A DNA stretch of 64,000 bases, from the NCBI GenBank assembly GCA_021234155.1, contig JAJEKV010000003.1, positions 12,893,819 to 12,957,818 of the forward strand. Reading direction: 5' to 3'. Source of the stretch: Isoetes taiwanensis. Taxonomy: Eukaryota > Streptophyta > Lycopodiopsida > Isoetales > Isoetaceae. A program made the translations under genes and the position numbers. Positions 53,486 through 63,361 of this stretch are shown here, piece by piece; position 1 is the stretch's first letter, and each line of letters starts with the position of its first letter. The notes under the pieces were generated by a model, which was not told the DNA's origin, made no database searches, and was given only the letters and a program-made list of their open reading frames with translations.

Positions 53486-54695
53486 GTGCAACAATATTAT
53501 TCTTGATTTCTTGGGGGGAAGGAGTTTTCCATGGGGAAAGAAGTCTTTTATGTGATGGTGAAGCATTCGGAAGGAGATAGATTGCAGATGGATTGTTGAA
53601 GGAGCGAGTTGTGTGCAGAGATCTGGGAGCGTTGCTAGGAGTCTTGAGAAAAAGCAAAAGCGGGATTTCAGTGGGGGATCAAGCCTTACACAGGGTTTTC
53701 TAGTGTTTGTATAGGCTGTGTTGATTTAATAATGATTGCTTTGAACATAGTATAAACTTGGAGTTAAATCATATGAGCATGGTCATGAATAGGCATGCAT
53801 GGTTAATGGATAGCGAGCATACTAACCAATTTAATAAACTAGTTAGCAGGGTTATGGAAGCCACCGTCATTAAGGTTATAGGTAGTAATTTGAAGGAAGT
53901 TGATCTAGTTAAAAGTAATAAGATATTAGTGAAGGTTGTATTTTGCTTAAGCACCTGGGCATTGCATGTTGCATGGTAGAGATAGTAATGTTTATATGGC
54001 GTATAAGCTGGATTTCCTTTGTTGCATGAGGTGTAAATTATGGAATTTCTAAGGTAAATTTGATATGGAAATGTGCCTAGTTGATATTGGGTGGAATTCA
54101 TAGTATTGTGATCTATGTGTAGTATAATTCTTTGATATAGACCTCTGGGGCCGGAGTCTAGGTGCGATGGTCTAGACTTCGCGGTTATTACCAGTGCTAT
54201 GTAATGGTATTATTTGAACATCGGGCGTTGGTGCAGTATGGTACAGCGTCATGCACCGATTAAGTGGTCCTCAATCTTTGGGCCTTGGCGTGGATGGGTG
54301 TGTACACACGCGTGGTTACCCCGCCTCTATGTCACCGGCTTTGATCGGTAGGGGTTGACCTTGCTTTCGGACCAGGAGGAATATTGGTTGCAATGTTGAT
54401 GCTATGATTGCTTGGTTATTATATATGTGGTCGTCTTTGTTGGAATTAAGTTACATTGGTCATGCTTGTTGGACTAGTTACTTGGATTGCAGGGGCGAGG
54501 CTACGGTAAGGTTAGGCTGTTGTTCTAGGTTAATGCTTTGTATTGTTGATGCTAGATATCCTAGATCCCCGATCCCCACTTAGTCCGTGTGACTAACCTC
54601 GTGGTTGATGGTGTAAGCAGAGGTGTGAGATGCTCCGGAAAGTAGCCAAGCTTCGGAGAGGCGAGAGTAGAAGTGTGTGGATTGCTATTCAATAA

Positions 54696-54731
54696 ACTTG
54701 ATTATTATTACTATTATTATTATTATTATAT
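54696..54731. repeat. (ATT)n microsatellite in the LTR
   Basis: ATTATTATTACTATTATTAT and onward, after an AATAAA at about 54690 that could be the LTR polyadenylation signal. Confidence 0.8.
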
Positions 54732-54968
54732 ATGGGCTTGAAGTTACAATTATTAAGCTCATTCATAGTGTGCAGGGATATTGCTGAGTAATGGGCAAGT
54801 ACATGTTTGGAACCTTAGAATATGTACAAAGATTAAATTCTTTACCTAAGTGTTATTGTTGCAGATGCATGAGTTAATTTCTTAAGTTTTTAAGCTTAAG
54901 TAGATCCAATGGTCGAGATTGACGGGATCTCCAGTTACCATAAAGGTTAACTGGCCAGGCCCGTCACA

Positions 54969-56027
54969 GTCTCCTTCAACTTAGCACATAAATTGCACTT
55001 TGCAAAGTTGTTTGAAGTTGCTATGGTGACATGATTGAAATGCTTCTTCCATAACCTACTAAAGCTAGGTTGGGATATTGGAAGAATTCCCAATTCTCGA
55101 AGTAGGGAATTCACTTCTTCCAAAATACTCTTTTGAGTACAATGTGATGGCAACCTTTTCTCAACAACTGCTCTTCCCTTTTCATCCCTTCTGCTTTTGT
55201 GTGGCATAGACTCTTGCATTGAAATCAATATATTTTTCAAATATCTCCACGGCAGCCGGGGTCCTAAGCTTGTTGGTCTCAACAAACCATTATTTCCATG
55301 TAAAAGCAATCCTGTTCCCCTCTGCTGTTTTTTTGCCAATTATGCCATGAAGAAGTTGGAATTGCATGGATACTACTGCCATGCTTTTGCACATATCCAT
55401 TTGCCTAGCAAAGGGTATCTTTTTTTCTGTTTGGGTTTCTTTCATCTTGAAGTGCATGCTCGAAGATTGTGTACATGTAGGTCCTCCTCTCATCAACGGT
55501 GTACTCTTGAAAAGTGGCTCTTGCTTCCACCAATTGTTCTATTGTGAAGAATTGCATACAATCACTCAACAACAATCGAGGCCCCTAACCTTCACCATTG
55601 TCTCACGTTTGGTGTCACTAATCAACTTGGCTCTTTTGCTAGGATAATGTCGGCAACTGATACTTCTCCCCTTTTGCCTAGGTTTAGAGTTCCAAGCGCC
55701 AATGGATCAATATCAAGACAATCATTGTCCCCAACAACCTCGGGCTCACGGAAAAATATAATCCTCCACAAATTGAACACTACTTATAGGCCATGCCATG
55801 ATGCAAGGAACCTCCAATTGCTTGACACAACCAAAACATTCCTTGTCACCCAAACCTTTACCTTTCCGGTTGTCTTCCAACATCGAAATTGCAATACCAA
55901 TATTGTCTTCTCCTAGCCTTTCATCATTAACGACTTGACCCGGGATCTTTAGCACAATGACTCCTTGGCCTACTATTTCCTTGTTGCACTTGTGCATGAT
56001 TCTCACCTTCTTGTTCCTCCATTGCAC
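54969..56027 (-). pseudogene. DUF7869-type gene, 5' half
   Basis: Minus-strand blocks: 56027-55746 (basic start, MQWRNKKVRIMHKCNKE), 55570-55400 (EQLVEARATFQEYTVDERR), 55496-55290, and 55339 to 54969 (SQPSFSRLWKKHFNHVTIA, then FAKCNLCAKLKET). The FSRLWKKHFNHVTI..F.KC..C block precedes the DUF7869 core in this family. Several frame changes. The gene may have been ~4 kb without the LTR. Whether it is a host gene or a transposon protein is not decided by the sequence. Confidence 0.55.
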
Positions 56028-56480
56028 CCTACTATAGAGGACTAATTGTTTTTCTTCAACATTCTTGCTAGGAGTTGGTTTTCATTGATATTGCTCTTTT
56101 CACCATCTTGAGTTGGAGGGGCACCATTGACCTAGGCAAATTGCACCCTTTTTAGTCAATGAGTAAGAAAAATTATTACACCATAAGATAAAAAAAATAA
56201 TTACATTTATGGAATATGTAGAGGTAAATCAAATTTTTTTTAAAAGCAAGAAATTCCTTGGAAATAGGTTTAATATAATAATAACAATGGGCGAAACGAA
56301 ATCATTTAAAACAAGAATTTTCATGGCAACAACAAGGAAATGACATTTATATAAATATATCCAAATTTTAATTATCGAAAAATTTGGATATATGATCTGA
56401 AAAAGACATATAACTAATAGGCGTGAGAATTTATTATCCATAATAATATACCCTAGATAATATAGTAGGGCGGAATTTAA
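56028..56480. other. AT-rich spacer, no gene
   Basis: Sharp change to the CpG-richer block that begins near 56480. Only fortuitous frames. TATATCCAAATTTT and AAATTTGGATATA (about 56355-56400) form a short inverted repeat. Confidence 0.5.
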
Positions 56481-56482
56481 AT

Positions 56483-56580
56483 GCGCTGGCGTGTTATTTG
56501 AAGGCAATTAATTATTCACGCTAAGAGCTAATTAACCCTATATAAATCCGGTTCCACGCTCTCAAGACCATTACGTCCCA
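56483..56580 (+). promoter_or_regulatory. TATA module 1 with a GCGCTGGCGTG motif
   Basis: GCGCTGGCGTG (56483), TTAATTATTCACGCTAA, then CTATATAAATCC (56538-56549) and ACGCTCTCAAG. The same order of elements recurs at 57634-57725. Promoter function is inferred from the duplication and the TATA box. Confidence 0.5.
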
Positions 56581-56589
56581 ATTTTTTTT

Positions 56590-56990
56590 CTTTCATGTAT
56601 GAAGCGTTCCGCCTCGGCTTCATGAAGAACCCGAGGTCTCGTCAAAGAGGCGTCGGGTTGAAAAACCCTCTCTTCCCCGCTCATCGATTTCCTTGCCCAA
56701 TTCTCCTCTCGATTCCGATTCGAGGAGGATGATCTTGATTTTGAAGAGGAGGAGTTGAGCTCCTCCTCGATTCCTCGATTACGAAGAGGAGGAAGAGGAG
56801 GAAGAGGGAGGAGTTGGAGGAAGAGGAGGAGATGTCCTCCCAAGAGCATGAAACACGCTCTGCCCGAGGGGGTTGGCTTGACCCGAAGCGAGAGAATGAA
56901 ATCTCCGAAGAAGAGGAGGAGGAGGAAGAGGAGGAGGAGGGGGAGGAAGAGGATGAGGAGGAAGGTCGAGAATTAGACCCGGTTTTTTAG
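56590..56990 (+). CDS. Gene-like segment with a Glu-rich C-terminus
   Basis: Downstream of TATA module 1. A frame from 56832 (MSSQEHETRSARGGWLDPKR) ends EEGRELDPVF, stop at 56988-56990, through 11 consecutive glutamates. It is open upstream to about 56781. An ATG at 56596 (MYEAFRLGFMKNPRSRQRGV) starts another frame that stops near 56731. The GA-rich DNA makes every frame look long (Arg-rich in one, Pro-rich on the other strand), so coding is uncertain. No family. Confidence 0.3.
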
Positions 56991-57120
56991 AATAGGCCGA
57001 GATGAGCCAAGTTTGCATGTCTGTTTTTATTTTTTTTCACCTTTCTTTCTTTTCTAACACCTTTCTTTCTTCTTTGTTCCGGGGCGTGGAAGATCAATGA
57101 TCACGAGATCCCGGTGCATC

Positions 57121-57170
57121 TTGTAAAGCCTTCGGGCATTTTGTAAAGCCTTCGGGCATTTTGTAAAGCC
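57121..57170. repeat. 20-bp tandem repeat, 2.5 units
   Basis: TTGTAAAGCCTTCGGGCATT twice, then TTGTAAAGCC. Confidence 0.9.
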
Positions 57171-57600
57171 ATTCTTGGCATCTGTACATATCAATTTTGA
57201 ATGAAATCAAATAGTTTTCTTCACAAACTTTTTTCTTCAAAGCGATTTTTCTTCAAAGCAGTTTTTTTAATACATAAAAATATTTTGAATGAAATCAAAC
57301 TGTTTTCTCCAAGCATTTTGTCTCCAAAGTGTTTTCTCCAAAATTTTGTCTCTGCATTTGTGTCAACAAAGTCTCGGGAACACTATAAATCAATCACAGC
57401 AGTATAGGAAATTTTCCTATACGACCTAAAACAATTCCCCAACTCAACAAGTCATTTTTTAGCCTTGATAATTTTGCCTTTAAAATTATTTTTAATTTAG
57501 CCTATATAAAATTTCGAAATTCTTTTTTTTTCGAATGCAATGAATGGAATAAAATGCCGGTGAGAATTTATTGCATGAAATGCAATATTCTCCATATATA
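57171..57600. other. AT-rich spacer, no gene
   Basis: TTTTCTTCAAAGC and TTTTGAATGAAATCAAA each occur twice (57180-57300). Nothing else. Confidence 0.5.
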
Positions 57601-57633
57601 CCATATACATGTCATGTCTGGCGGGAAGACCGT

Positions 57634-57725
57634 ACGCCAGGCGTGTTAATTCAAGCAATCAATTATTCACGCTAACTTATTTCTAATTGTGCCTATATAA
57701 ATCCATTTTACGCTCTCAAAGTTCC
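57634..57725 (+). promoter_or_regulatory. TATA module 2 with ACGCCAGGCGTG
   Basis: ACGCCAGGCGTG (57634-57645), CAATTATTCACGCTAA, CCTATATAAATCC (57692-57704) and ACGCTCTCAAAG: the same order and spacing as module 1, about 1,155 bp downstream of it. Confidence 0.5.
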
Positions 57726-58016
57726 TACATTTTCTTCCTTCCTTCATACGATTTGCGGGTTTAACCTGCTTTGTGTTTGGATCCGGCCATTCCGAAATCT
57801 TGGTGAGCAGATTTATATTCATCAATGTTAGATGTTTGGTTTTAGGCAATTCTAACTTACTAAAAGACTCATGCCTTTTGTTACGTAGCATCATAGCGAG
57901 GGACGCCGGGAGACTTCAATTAAAACCAAAAGCGGAGGGACTAAGGTCTGCTAAATCGAAAAGCCTCGAATTAAAACCACAAGCATCTATCCTCCTTCCA
58001 GCCTCGAACTCAAGGT
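57726..58016 (+). other. Possible exons below TATA module 2
   Basis: A block to ATCTTG/GTGAGC (about 57800) and a second from about 57890 to CTCAAG/GTTAGT (58013) contain no convincing frame. ATTAAAACCA(A/C)AAGC is repeated (57918 and 57970). Confidence 0.25.
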
Positions 58017-58261
58017 TAGTTTTCATTTAGTTTTAAGTATCATCTCAATGGCGGGTTTAATCCAAGAAGACAAGCTTTTGCATTTGCTTTCGGCGCAGGG
58101 AAGCGGATGATGTTTATGAAAACGAATAGTTTTTATAAACTTCATCCGCTTCTTTTGTTCGAGTAAATTCTTGAGTTTCTCTTCTGAATTAATCATGCTA
58201 TTGCATGCAAGTTTCTATTATGAATGTGTAGTAGAAAGCATTAGAAAAATCTGAAAGATAA

Positions 58262-58545
58262 TATTTGAAACACGCTAAAAGCGTGTTTTAGGTAGACTGC
58301 TTCTCGTGCATTCAGTGAGGAGGGAAAAAAAAAACACATGCATATAGATAAGTAAATAGATAAAGGCCGGGCAATTATTTACACGGCTCATGAATGCACG
58401 AGCCCGTGTATAGTTTTTCCTATATAGCGGTTTACACGGCGTGCAAACAATTGTATCCCTACTTTCAACTTTTCGCTAAACACGCCGCGTGTCTCTTAGT
58501 TTCTAAGTTTATAAATAAAGAAATATAACACGCCCGGCGTGAATC
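58262..58545. repeat. Cluster of CACGC-type hairpins
   Basis: AAACACGCTAAAAGCGTGTTT (58268-58288), ACACGG..CCGTGT (58380-58410), CACGCCGCGTGT (58481-58492) and CACGCCCGGCGTG (58529-58541) lie within 280 bp. The last two flank TTTATAAATAAAG, a possible third TATA module. Confidence 0.6.
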
Positions 58546-58574
58546 ACGATACTCAGCTCACTTCCTATTGATAG

Positions 58575-59218
58575 ATGCGGGTTACATTAATCACCCGGTT
58601 GGTGGCGAAGATGGATTGGAATTACATTTGGGCCAGCAATCACCGCGGCCCGACTCGGTTTGGCTCCAATCTCGGTCCGGTTGAACCCTTGTGTAGAGCA
58701 CCGGTTCGGCTGGAGCACCCGATCTTGCAACCCACGGAGTACTTGGATCAAGTAATGATGATGGCGGCCGGAGCGCGGGGCAATGATAGATCCGGGCTCA
58801 CGGGGCCCTTGCAATCGCCGCGGAGGCTCGCCCTCTTATCTAATCACCGAGAATCACGGTACATGCATTGATCGAGAGTGAATCTCGCATCCGTCGGCTC
58901 GAGATTCAAAATGAGGAGCTGCGTTTCTTAGTGGTTAGCCTCTATGCGGGGATGCCCCAACACGAACCACTACCACAAAGGCGGTATCACGATGCAATGG
59001 AGATGGCTCAACCAATGGAACCACTACCGCTTGGCTTATCCCGATGCATTGGAGGTTCAACCAATGGAGCGAGGAGGTGGAAGCGGGGAGGAGGAGCGGG
59101 AGGTGGAGGTGGAAGCGGCGGGGGTGGTGGAGCTAGAGCACGGTGTGTTTTCTTTGGGGTTTTACGGAAGAATTCACTATGCCTGCAATGGAAATGGGAG
59201 TATCGATAGCCCGGCTAC
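58575..59218 (+). pseudogene. Gene-like segment, unknown, Gly-rich C-terminus
   Basis: First frame: MRVTLITRLVAKMDWNYIWA to a stop at 58869. The next frame (from 58862) has RIRRLEIQNEELRFLVVSLY, a short amphipathic helix, and runs on to a Gly-rich tail. A third frame ends VVELEHGVFSLGFYGRIHYA with a stop near 59223. Good codon quality across frame changes suggests one protein of ~200 residues with two indels. CpG-rich. No family recognised. Confidence 0.4.
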
Positions 59219-60021
59219 TCGATGACCGGGCTTGAAACGATGATGCAGGATTTTTCTGCGGTTTATCCAGTTTATCCGGATTATATACAATTGTAATCTT
59301 TTTCCAATGAATACAACAAATTTTGTCTACTTCTATATTTCTACAATGTAATACATGTTACATACCTTTTTAAGCGGTTTCTTGGCCATGCAACAAATGT
59401 TCCAACACTTTCTCCAACCGTATCCCCACCGGGTGTCTGCGAGGTAAAGCTTCATCCATAGCGCGTGATTAATCAACTTGTAACTTTCGGACATACTTAT
59501 CCCCGGCGAATTCCATGACAGTTCTGATCGGATCGATGGAGTCGATCTTGCATAATCCTACTTTCCTTTTCGATTTGTAGTTAACATGAAACATTCATCT
59601 TCGACCTTCTGAGAAAATTGCTATTCAGACACCTACTATTGGAAATTAATGTTCAAGCTATTGGAATGAGATGAGTACCGAGTGCAGTAGCCATTCTTGA
59701 GAAGCTGATTTGAGTCTCGAAGCTGATTTGAGAATTTGAAGCTATGGAAACTAAAGGGAAAATTCGAATTAGAAGAAAGATTAGGTTAACTACGTTTAGG
59801 GCGGGATAAATTTGGCGGGATTTTAAAAACTTAATGAAAGAAGTCGGTGGACGGGTCTTAGCATTATTTATTTGTATGTGTCAAGAATATTTCAAACTGC
59901 ATTTTGTGTTTTCTTGAAATTCAAATTTCTCTATTTCTCGTCTGCAATTAGAAAAAGCTATTTCTTGGAAAGCGGCCGTATCAAAGCGACCGGAGACCTC
60001 TGTTACTAGGCGACTCGGGAG
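59219..60021. other. No gene recognised
   Basis: AT-rich spacer with no promoter module found. Confidence 0.45.
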
Positions 60022-60162
60022 ATGTCTTCTAAAGCGAATCGAGGTCGGCCCGGCGGACGGCGAGGAAGCGGTGGAAGAGGAATCTCTAAACCCGGCTCTT
60101 CTCAAGTTTCGTGGAGGGCGTTGATCGGAATACCACGAGAATACCGCGAGAACCCTATTCAA
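60022..60162 (+). CDS. Putative first exon, basic RGRPGGRRG-type N-terminus
   Basis: ATG at 60022 reads MSSKANRGRPGGRRGSGGRG, then PGSSQVSWRALIGIPREYRE and NPIQ, and meets a donor CAAG/GTATTT at about 60162. A matching acceptor (CTTACAG, 60320) opens HNFARFIYR and then a stop. RGRPGG..RG resembles an AT-hook or RNA-binding arginine-glycine region. Family unknown. Confidence 0.4.
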
Positions 60163-60513
60163 GGTATTTAATTTGCCCACGAATACACACCTTGTGTGGA
60201 GAGTATTATGCTTGCATGAATTTGAGATATTTCCTTTCACTTAATATGCTTTGCATGAGTTTGAGTTATTATGCTTTGCATGAATTTTAAGTATTAACAT
60301 CGAGTTAATGCTTTGATTGTCCGCTTACAGAACATAATTTTGCTCGTTTTATATATAGAATATAGCGGTGTTAGGCAGTTGGAGATAGCAATGTTCAATG
60401 AGGTTAAATAGTGTGAAATATGGATTCATGAAGGGTATGTAGCTTAAAATGTGGATGCAAAATAATTTAGTTTCAAATTAACGCATAGCATGGTCAATAA
60501 TAGGAGATACCAA

Positions 60514-60565
60514 CACGCCATGGCGTGATTTGTACTAATTTAGGTTTAAATGCACGCCAAGCGTG
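60514..60565. promoter_or_regulatory. Pair of CACGCC..GGCGTG palindromes
   Basis: CACGCCATGGCGTG (60514-60527) and CACGCCAAGCGTG (60553-60565), 39 bp apart start to start, 50-100 bp upstream of the next open frame. Operator-like placement; function unknown. Confidence 0.45.
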
Positions 60566-60614
60566 ATCTCTTGTTACGAAAAGTACTCTAAAAGTACTCA
60601 TCTTCATTTGCAAA

Positions 60615-60797
60615 GTGCTCAAGAGGAAGAAAACCCCTACTAATTCGGGTTCTAATCCCCGCCAAGAAAGCAAGGGCGGGCGACCCGAATCTTGGGTACC
60701 ATATGATCTCACCTTAGATGATGAAGGGCCGATTCTTATAGCAACCACCGACCACCTTTACACATACGAAGAGGAAATGGGCGAGGGTGCCGAGTGA
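60615..60797 (+). CDS. Short ORF, unknown, acidic C-terminus
   Basis: 60 residues, MLKRKKTPTNSGSNPRQESK, then RPESWVPYDLTLDDEGPI and TYEEEMGEGAE. Lies right after the palindrome pair. Could be an exon joined to 60022-60162 or a separate small gene. No family. Confidence 0.35.
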   Translation: MLKRKKTPTNSGSNPRQESKGGRPESWVPYDLTLDDEGPILIATTDHLYTYEEEMGEGAE

Positions 60798-60829
60798 ATG
60801 CGTTGACCTTGCCAAGACAAATGGCAAGC

Positions 60830-61756
60830 TCGACTTAACTCTCTTCTCGAGGAAAAGGAAGCGGATACAAGATGGCCAAACAAAGGATCCTAATCTCTTG
60901 TGAGGAAGAGGATGACACCCAACGCAAATTGCTCTTGGAGATTACACGTATGAAGAAAGATCTGCTTGGACTTTACTCCTTTGTAGAGCTCGCATACAAG
61001 GATCGTTCATGAAGATAGATGTGAGCGGTGAGACATGTTTTAAGTATGGTTGGCCAACCAATGTAGCGATTCACGCCAATATCTATTTGCCAAGGGGTTA
61101 CAAATATGCGTAGAGGCATGTTCACTAAACCCGACACCAAGTCACTATTTGTAGCAAGCTAGGGAATTAGGTGACTTGAAAGCTTCTAAAAGGGTCCTAG
61201 ATCTAGGGAAGAATGTTCAACCTGCGGTTGTCGAAGGCATGGAGGCTTCGCTTTTGAGAATGAACAGGGGCCAGTGGCGCAAACTAGAGGCCATGAACAA
61301 GTGAATAAATGCACCGACCATTATCCATTGGGTCTTAAAGAAACTTTTGCGATCCATGTGAAGTCCCTCATCCGTTCACCAAGCTCCATTTATGTTAGCG
61401 GGAGATATGATCCGGCACATGCCATGGAGATTGTTCGAGCATGATTAGTAATCCAGGTCAAATGCCTATGCCCGGATGTGCTACCTTGGGATATGATCTC
61501 GAACAAGCTGCTTTGTGTGGACCGAACGTCCGGGAGCTATTATCAAGTGATGATATTAAATATGTCATCATCGACGGGCAAATTCCGTTGAGGCACAAAA
61601 GGCCATCATCGGTGAGAGAACAAAGCAGGCCAAAAAGTGTTCTACAATCACTATGCGTATAGGAGGTGTCGATCTTGGATGCCAATACTTCACTGCAGAT
61701 TTAGGTGAGATTAGTGCAACTTTGAATGAAATGGGGAAGACATTTCTATACAAAAG
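60830..61756 (+). pseudogene. Gene-like segment, unknown
   Basis: Broken frames give ISCEEEDDTQRKLLLEITRM (about 60890-60950), FAIHVKSLIRSPSSIYVSGR (about 61347-61405), PGCATLGYDLEQAALCGPNV and SDDIKYVIIDGQIPLRHKR (61470-61600), and MRIGGVDLGCQYFTADLGE to a donor AAAAG/GTAATC at 61756. Consistent protein-like blocks with several indels. I recognise no domain. Confidence 0.4.
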
Positions 61757-61784
61757 GTAATCAACCTGGTTTCATAAATTGTAT

Positions 61785-61962
61785 TCACGCCAGACGTGCT
61801 TTCAAATCAAACCAATTCCGCCAGCGTGTTTTGAAATCAATGAATTCCACGCCAGGTGTTTTCAAGTCAACCAATTGATTTGAAAACACGCTGGCGTGAA
61901 TTGATTGATTTGAAAACGCTGGCGTGAATTGGTTTGATTTGAAAGCACGCCGTTGCGGAATT
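61785..61962. repeat. Long inverted repeat in a putative intron
   Basis: The left arm (61785-61873) and right arm (61874-61962) are each about 89 bp and imperfectly complementary. Each holds three CACGCCAGCGTG-type palindromes and TTTCAAATCAA spacers. It lies between a donor (61757) and an acceptor (62079). A transcript could fold into one long hairpin with sub-hairpins. Confidence 0.75.
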
Positions 61963-62079
61963 GCATTAGTAACTTTATTCATTTCCGCGCCAGGTATTGA
62001 TTTTTCTCTTCATCAATTCTATTCAAATCACGCGTGTTTTCTATTCTATGATCTTGATTCAATGTACGTACTATTGCAG

Positions 62080-62369
62080 TCCATACGTTGAACAACCGCA
62101 TACGCGCCCGCCAACGATGGGTGGAATATGGCGCCCATTGCCCACCGCATGCATGGGTCAAAGTCCGAGGCATTCAAAGGCTGCTTTGGAGCCGGACTCA
62201 CATCGCCGAACAATTATATACTGAGGAGAAGAAGAAGACCGCAAGAAAATCAAAGAAAAAGGTGGTGATGACATTGCGGATCCTTAAAGCTCATCCAAAG
62301 TCGGGACCAACAGACTCGTATAAGATTGTGTTTTGTAAGGAGGCAAAAAGTATGGCTCAAGTGGAATGA
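62080..62369 (+). pseudogene. Exon-like segment, Lys/Arg-rich
   Basis: After CTATTGCAG (62079), one frame reads NNRIRARQRWVEYGAHCPPH, then LLWSRTHIAEQLYTEEKKKT and KSKKKVVMTLRILKAHPKSG, to a stop at 62367. It does not stay in frame with the exon ending at 61756. No family. Confidence 0.4.
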
Positions 62370-62986
62370 ATTCAGGGGCGCTTATGCACAAGGGAAGCCG
62401 CCAGATACTATGGGTAGGGTGCCTCCCTTGATGTAAGCATCTTTGACTTGAATGTGACAGAGATGAGAAAGACTTCGGGGGGCTAGGCGATCCCCGAGAC
62501 CATTTGGGTTTTAGACCCGGTGCTTAAAGAAGGAAGTCTTATACAAGAAGGGTGCTTTCACCAAGGATAGGATGTCCTTCGTTGAGTGCTTTACAATCAT
62601 GTAAAGGATGTATTACAATGAAGTCACCGTAGGGAGCCGAGTTACAAAAGGCTATCGGGGGGATGTGGCATTATCCGAAATTGGATTCTTTGGACAAATA
62701 CAAGGTCGATGAATGATGACATCAAGAAGTTTGTATTCTGGTCAAAGGACTTCCTAAAGAATTGGAAGGCTAAAAATACAAAACATAAGGAGACTCTACC
62801 CCTAAGGTACTTGGTGAGTTGAGAAGAAAAAGTGGCCCTTGTGAAGAAGATTACTTGGAGAAGACGACACATCCCAAAGATTCAGTCTCCATTGGGTACA
62901 AAGGACTCTTGCCGATTCAACTTCGGCCTTAAAAATATATCACTCTTTGTGTTGGACAGTGAGGGGGTGGGAGAGGAGATATGGGC
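62370..62986 (+). other. Decayed coding-like stretch
   Basis: Frames hold GASLDVSIFDLNVTEM, IPETIWVLDPVLKEGSLIQE and DDIKKFVFWSKDFLKNWKAK, with several stops at TGA/TAG where Trp would read well (for example after SGG). That would fit G-to-A decay, but the sample is small. Confidence 0.3.
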
Positions 62987-63361
62987 ATGAACCGGAAGGA
63001 CTACGGTAGCTTCTTTACCAGTATAGGATTGACAACCGAGAGGTCCTTCACTATTGTCATCGTTTGTCCTTGGTGAGTCACATCTGCATGCACTATCTGG
63101 CTGCTCATGATGCCGGAGTGCCTCAAAGTTATTAGGGAGGGATGCCTAATATATGATGTTAAGGATAATGAGTCTGCGAATGTAACGGAAGATGGCACAT
63201 GTGATCTTTATTATGATATCCATCTTTGTCGGGACGAGGAATATGATATTGCTAAGGCCAAGGGTGACAATAGCGGTGCATGGGAATGTTTTCTTCTAGA
63301 TGATCCGGACTTAAGAACTATATTCTTTCATACGGATCGGGATCGGTTAGAAACGGGATGA
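62987..63361 (+). pseudogene. Unknown acidic ORF with one internal stop
   Basis: ATG 62987 reads MNRKDYGSFFTSIGLTTERS and meets TGA at about 63077. The same frame continues after the stop to MPECLKVIREGCLIYDVKDN and LLDDPDLRTIFFHTDRDRLE, ending at 63361. Asp/Glu-rich. No family recognised. Confidence 0.4.

Larger units (their letters stand above)
53311..54968 (+). mobile_element. Solo LTR (1,658 bp) inside the DUF7869-type gene
   Basis: Runs TGTAACGGACC ... GGCCCGTCACA; the ends are TG/CA and nearly inverted (TGTaACGGaCC against TGTgACGGgCC). GAGAC (minus strand) flanks both sides, with three extra bases on one, a likely 5-bp target duplication. The interrupted coding frame rejoins across it (CAKLKET on one side, LDKTVQ on the other). 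No internal domain, so recombination between two LTRs is inferred. Gypsy-type by its TGTAACGG/CGTCACA ends, not proven. A DNA transposon with 15-bp inverted ends is the alternative. Confidence 0.75.

Noticed and set aside
56755-57018. Arg-rich ORF (plus) and Pro-rich ORF (minus) at 56.8-57.0 kb
   Set aside because: They are shadows of GA-rich trinucleotide-like DNA; only the Glu-rich frame with a normal flank is listed, at low confidence.
62370-62640. RIP-like mutation from several Trp-to-stop changes
   Set aside because: The number of sites is small and no intact copy is available to compare.
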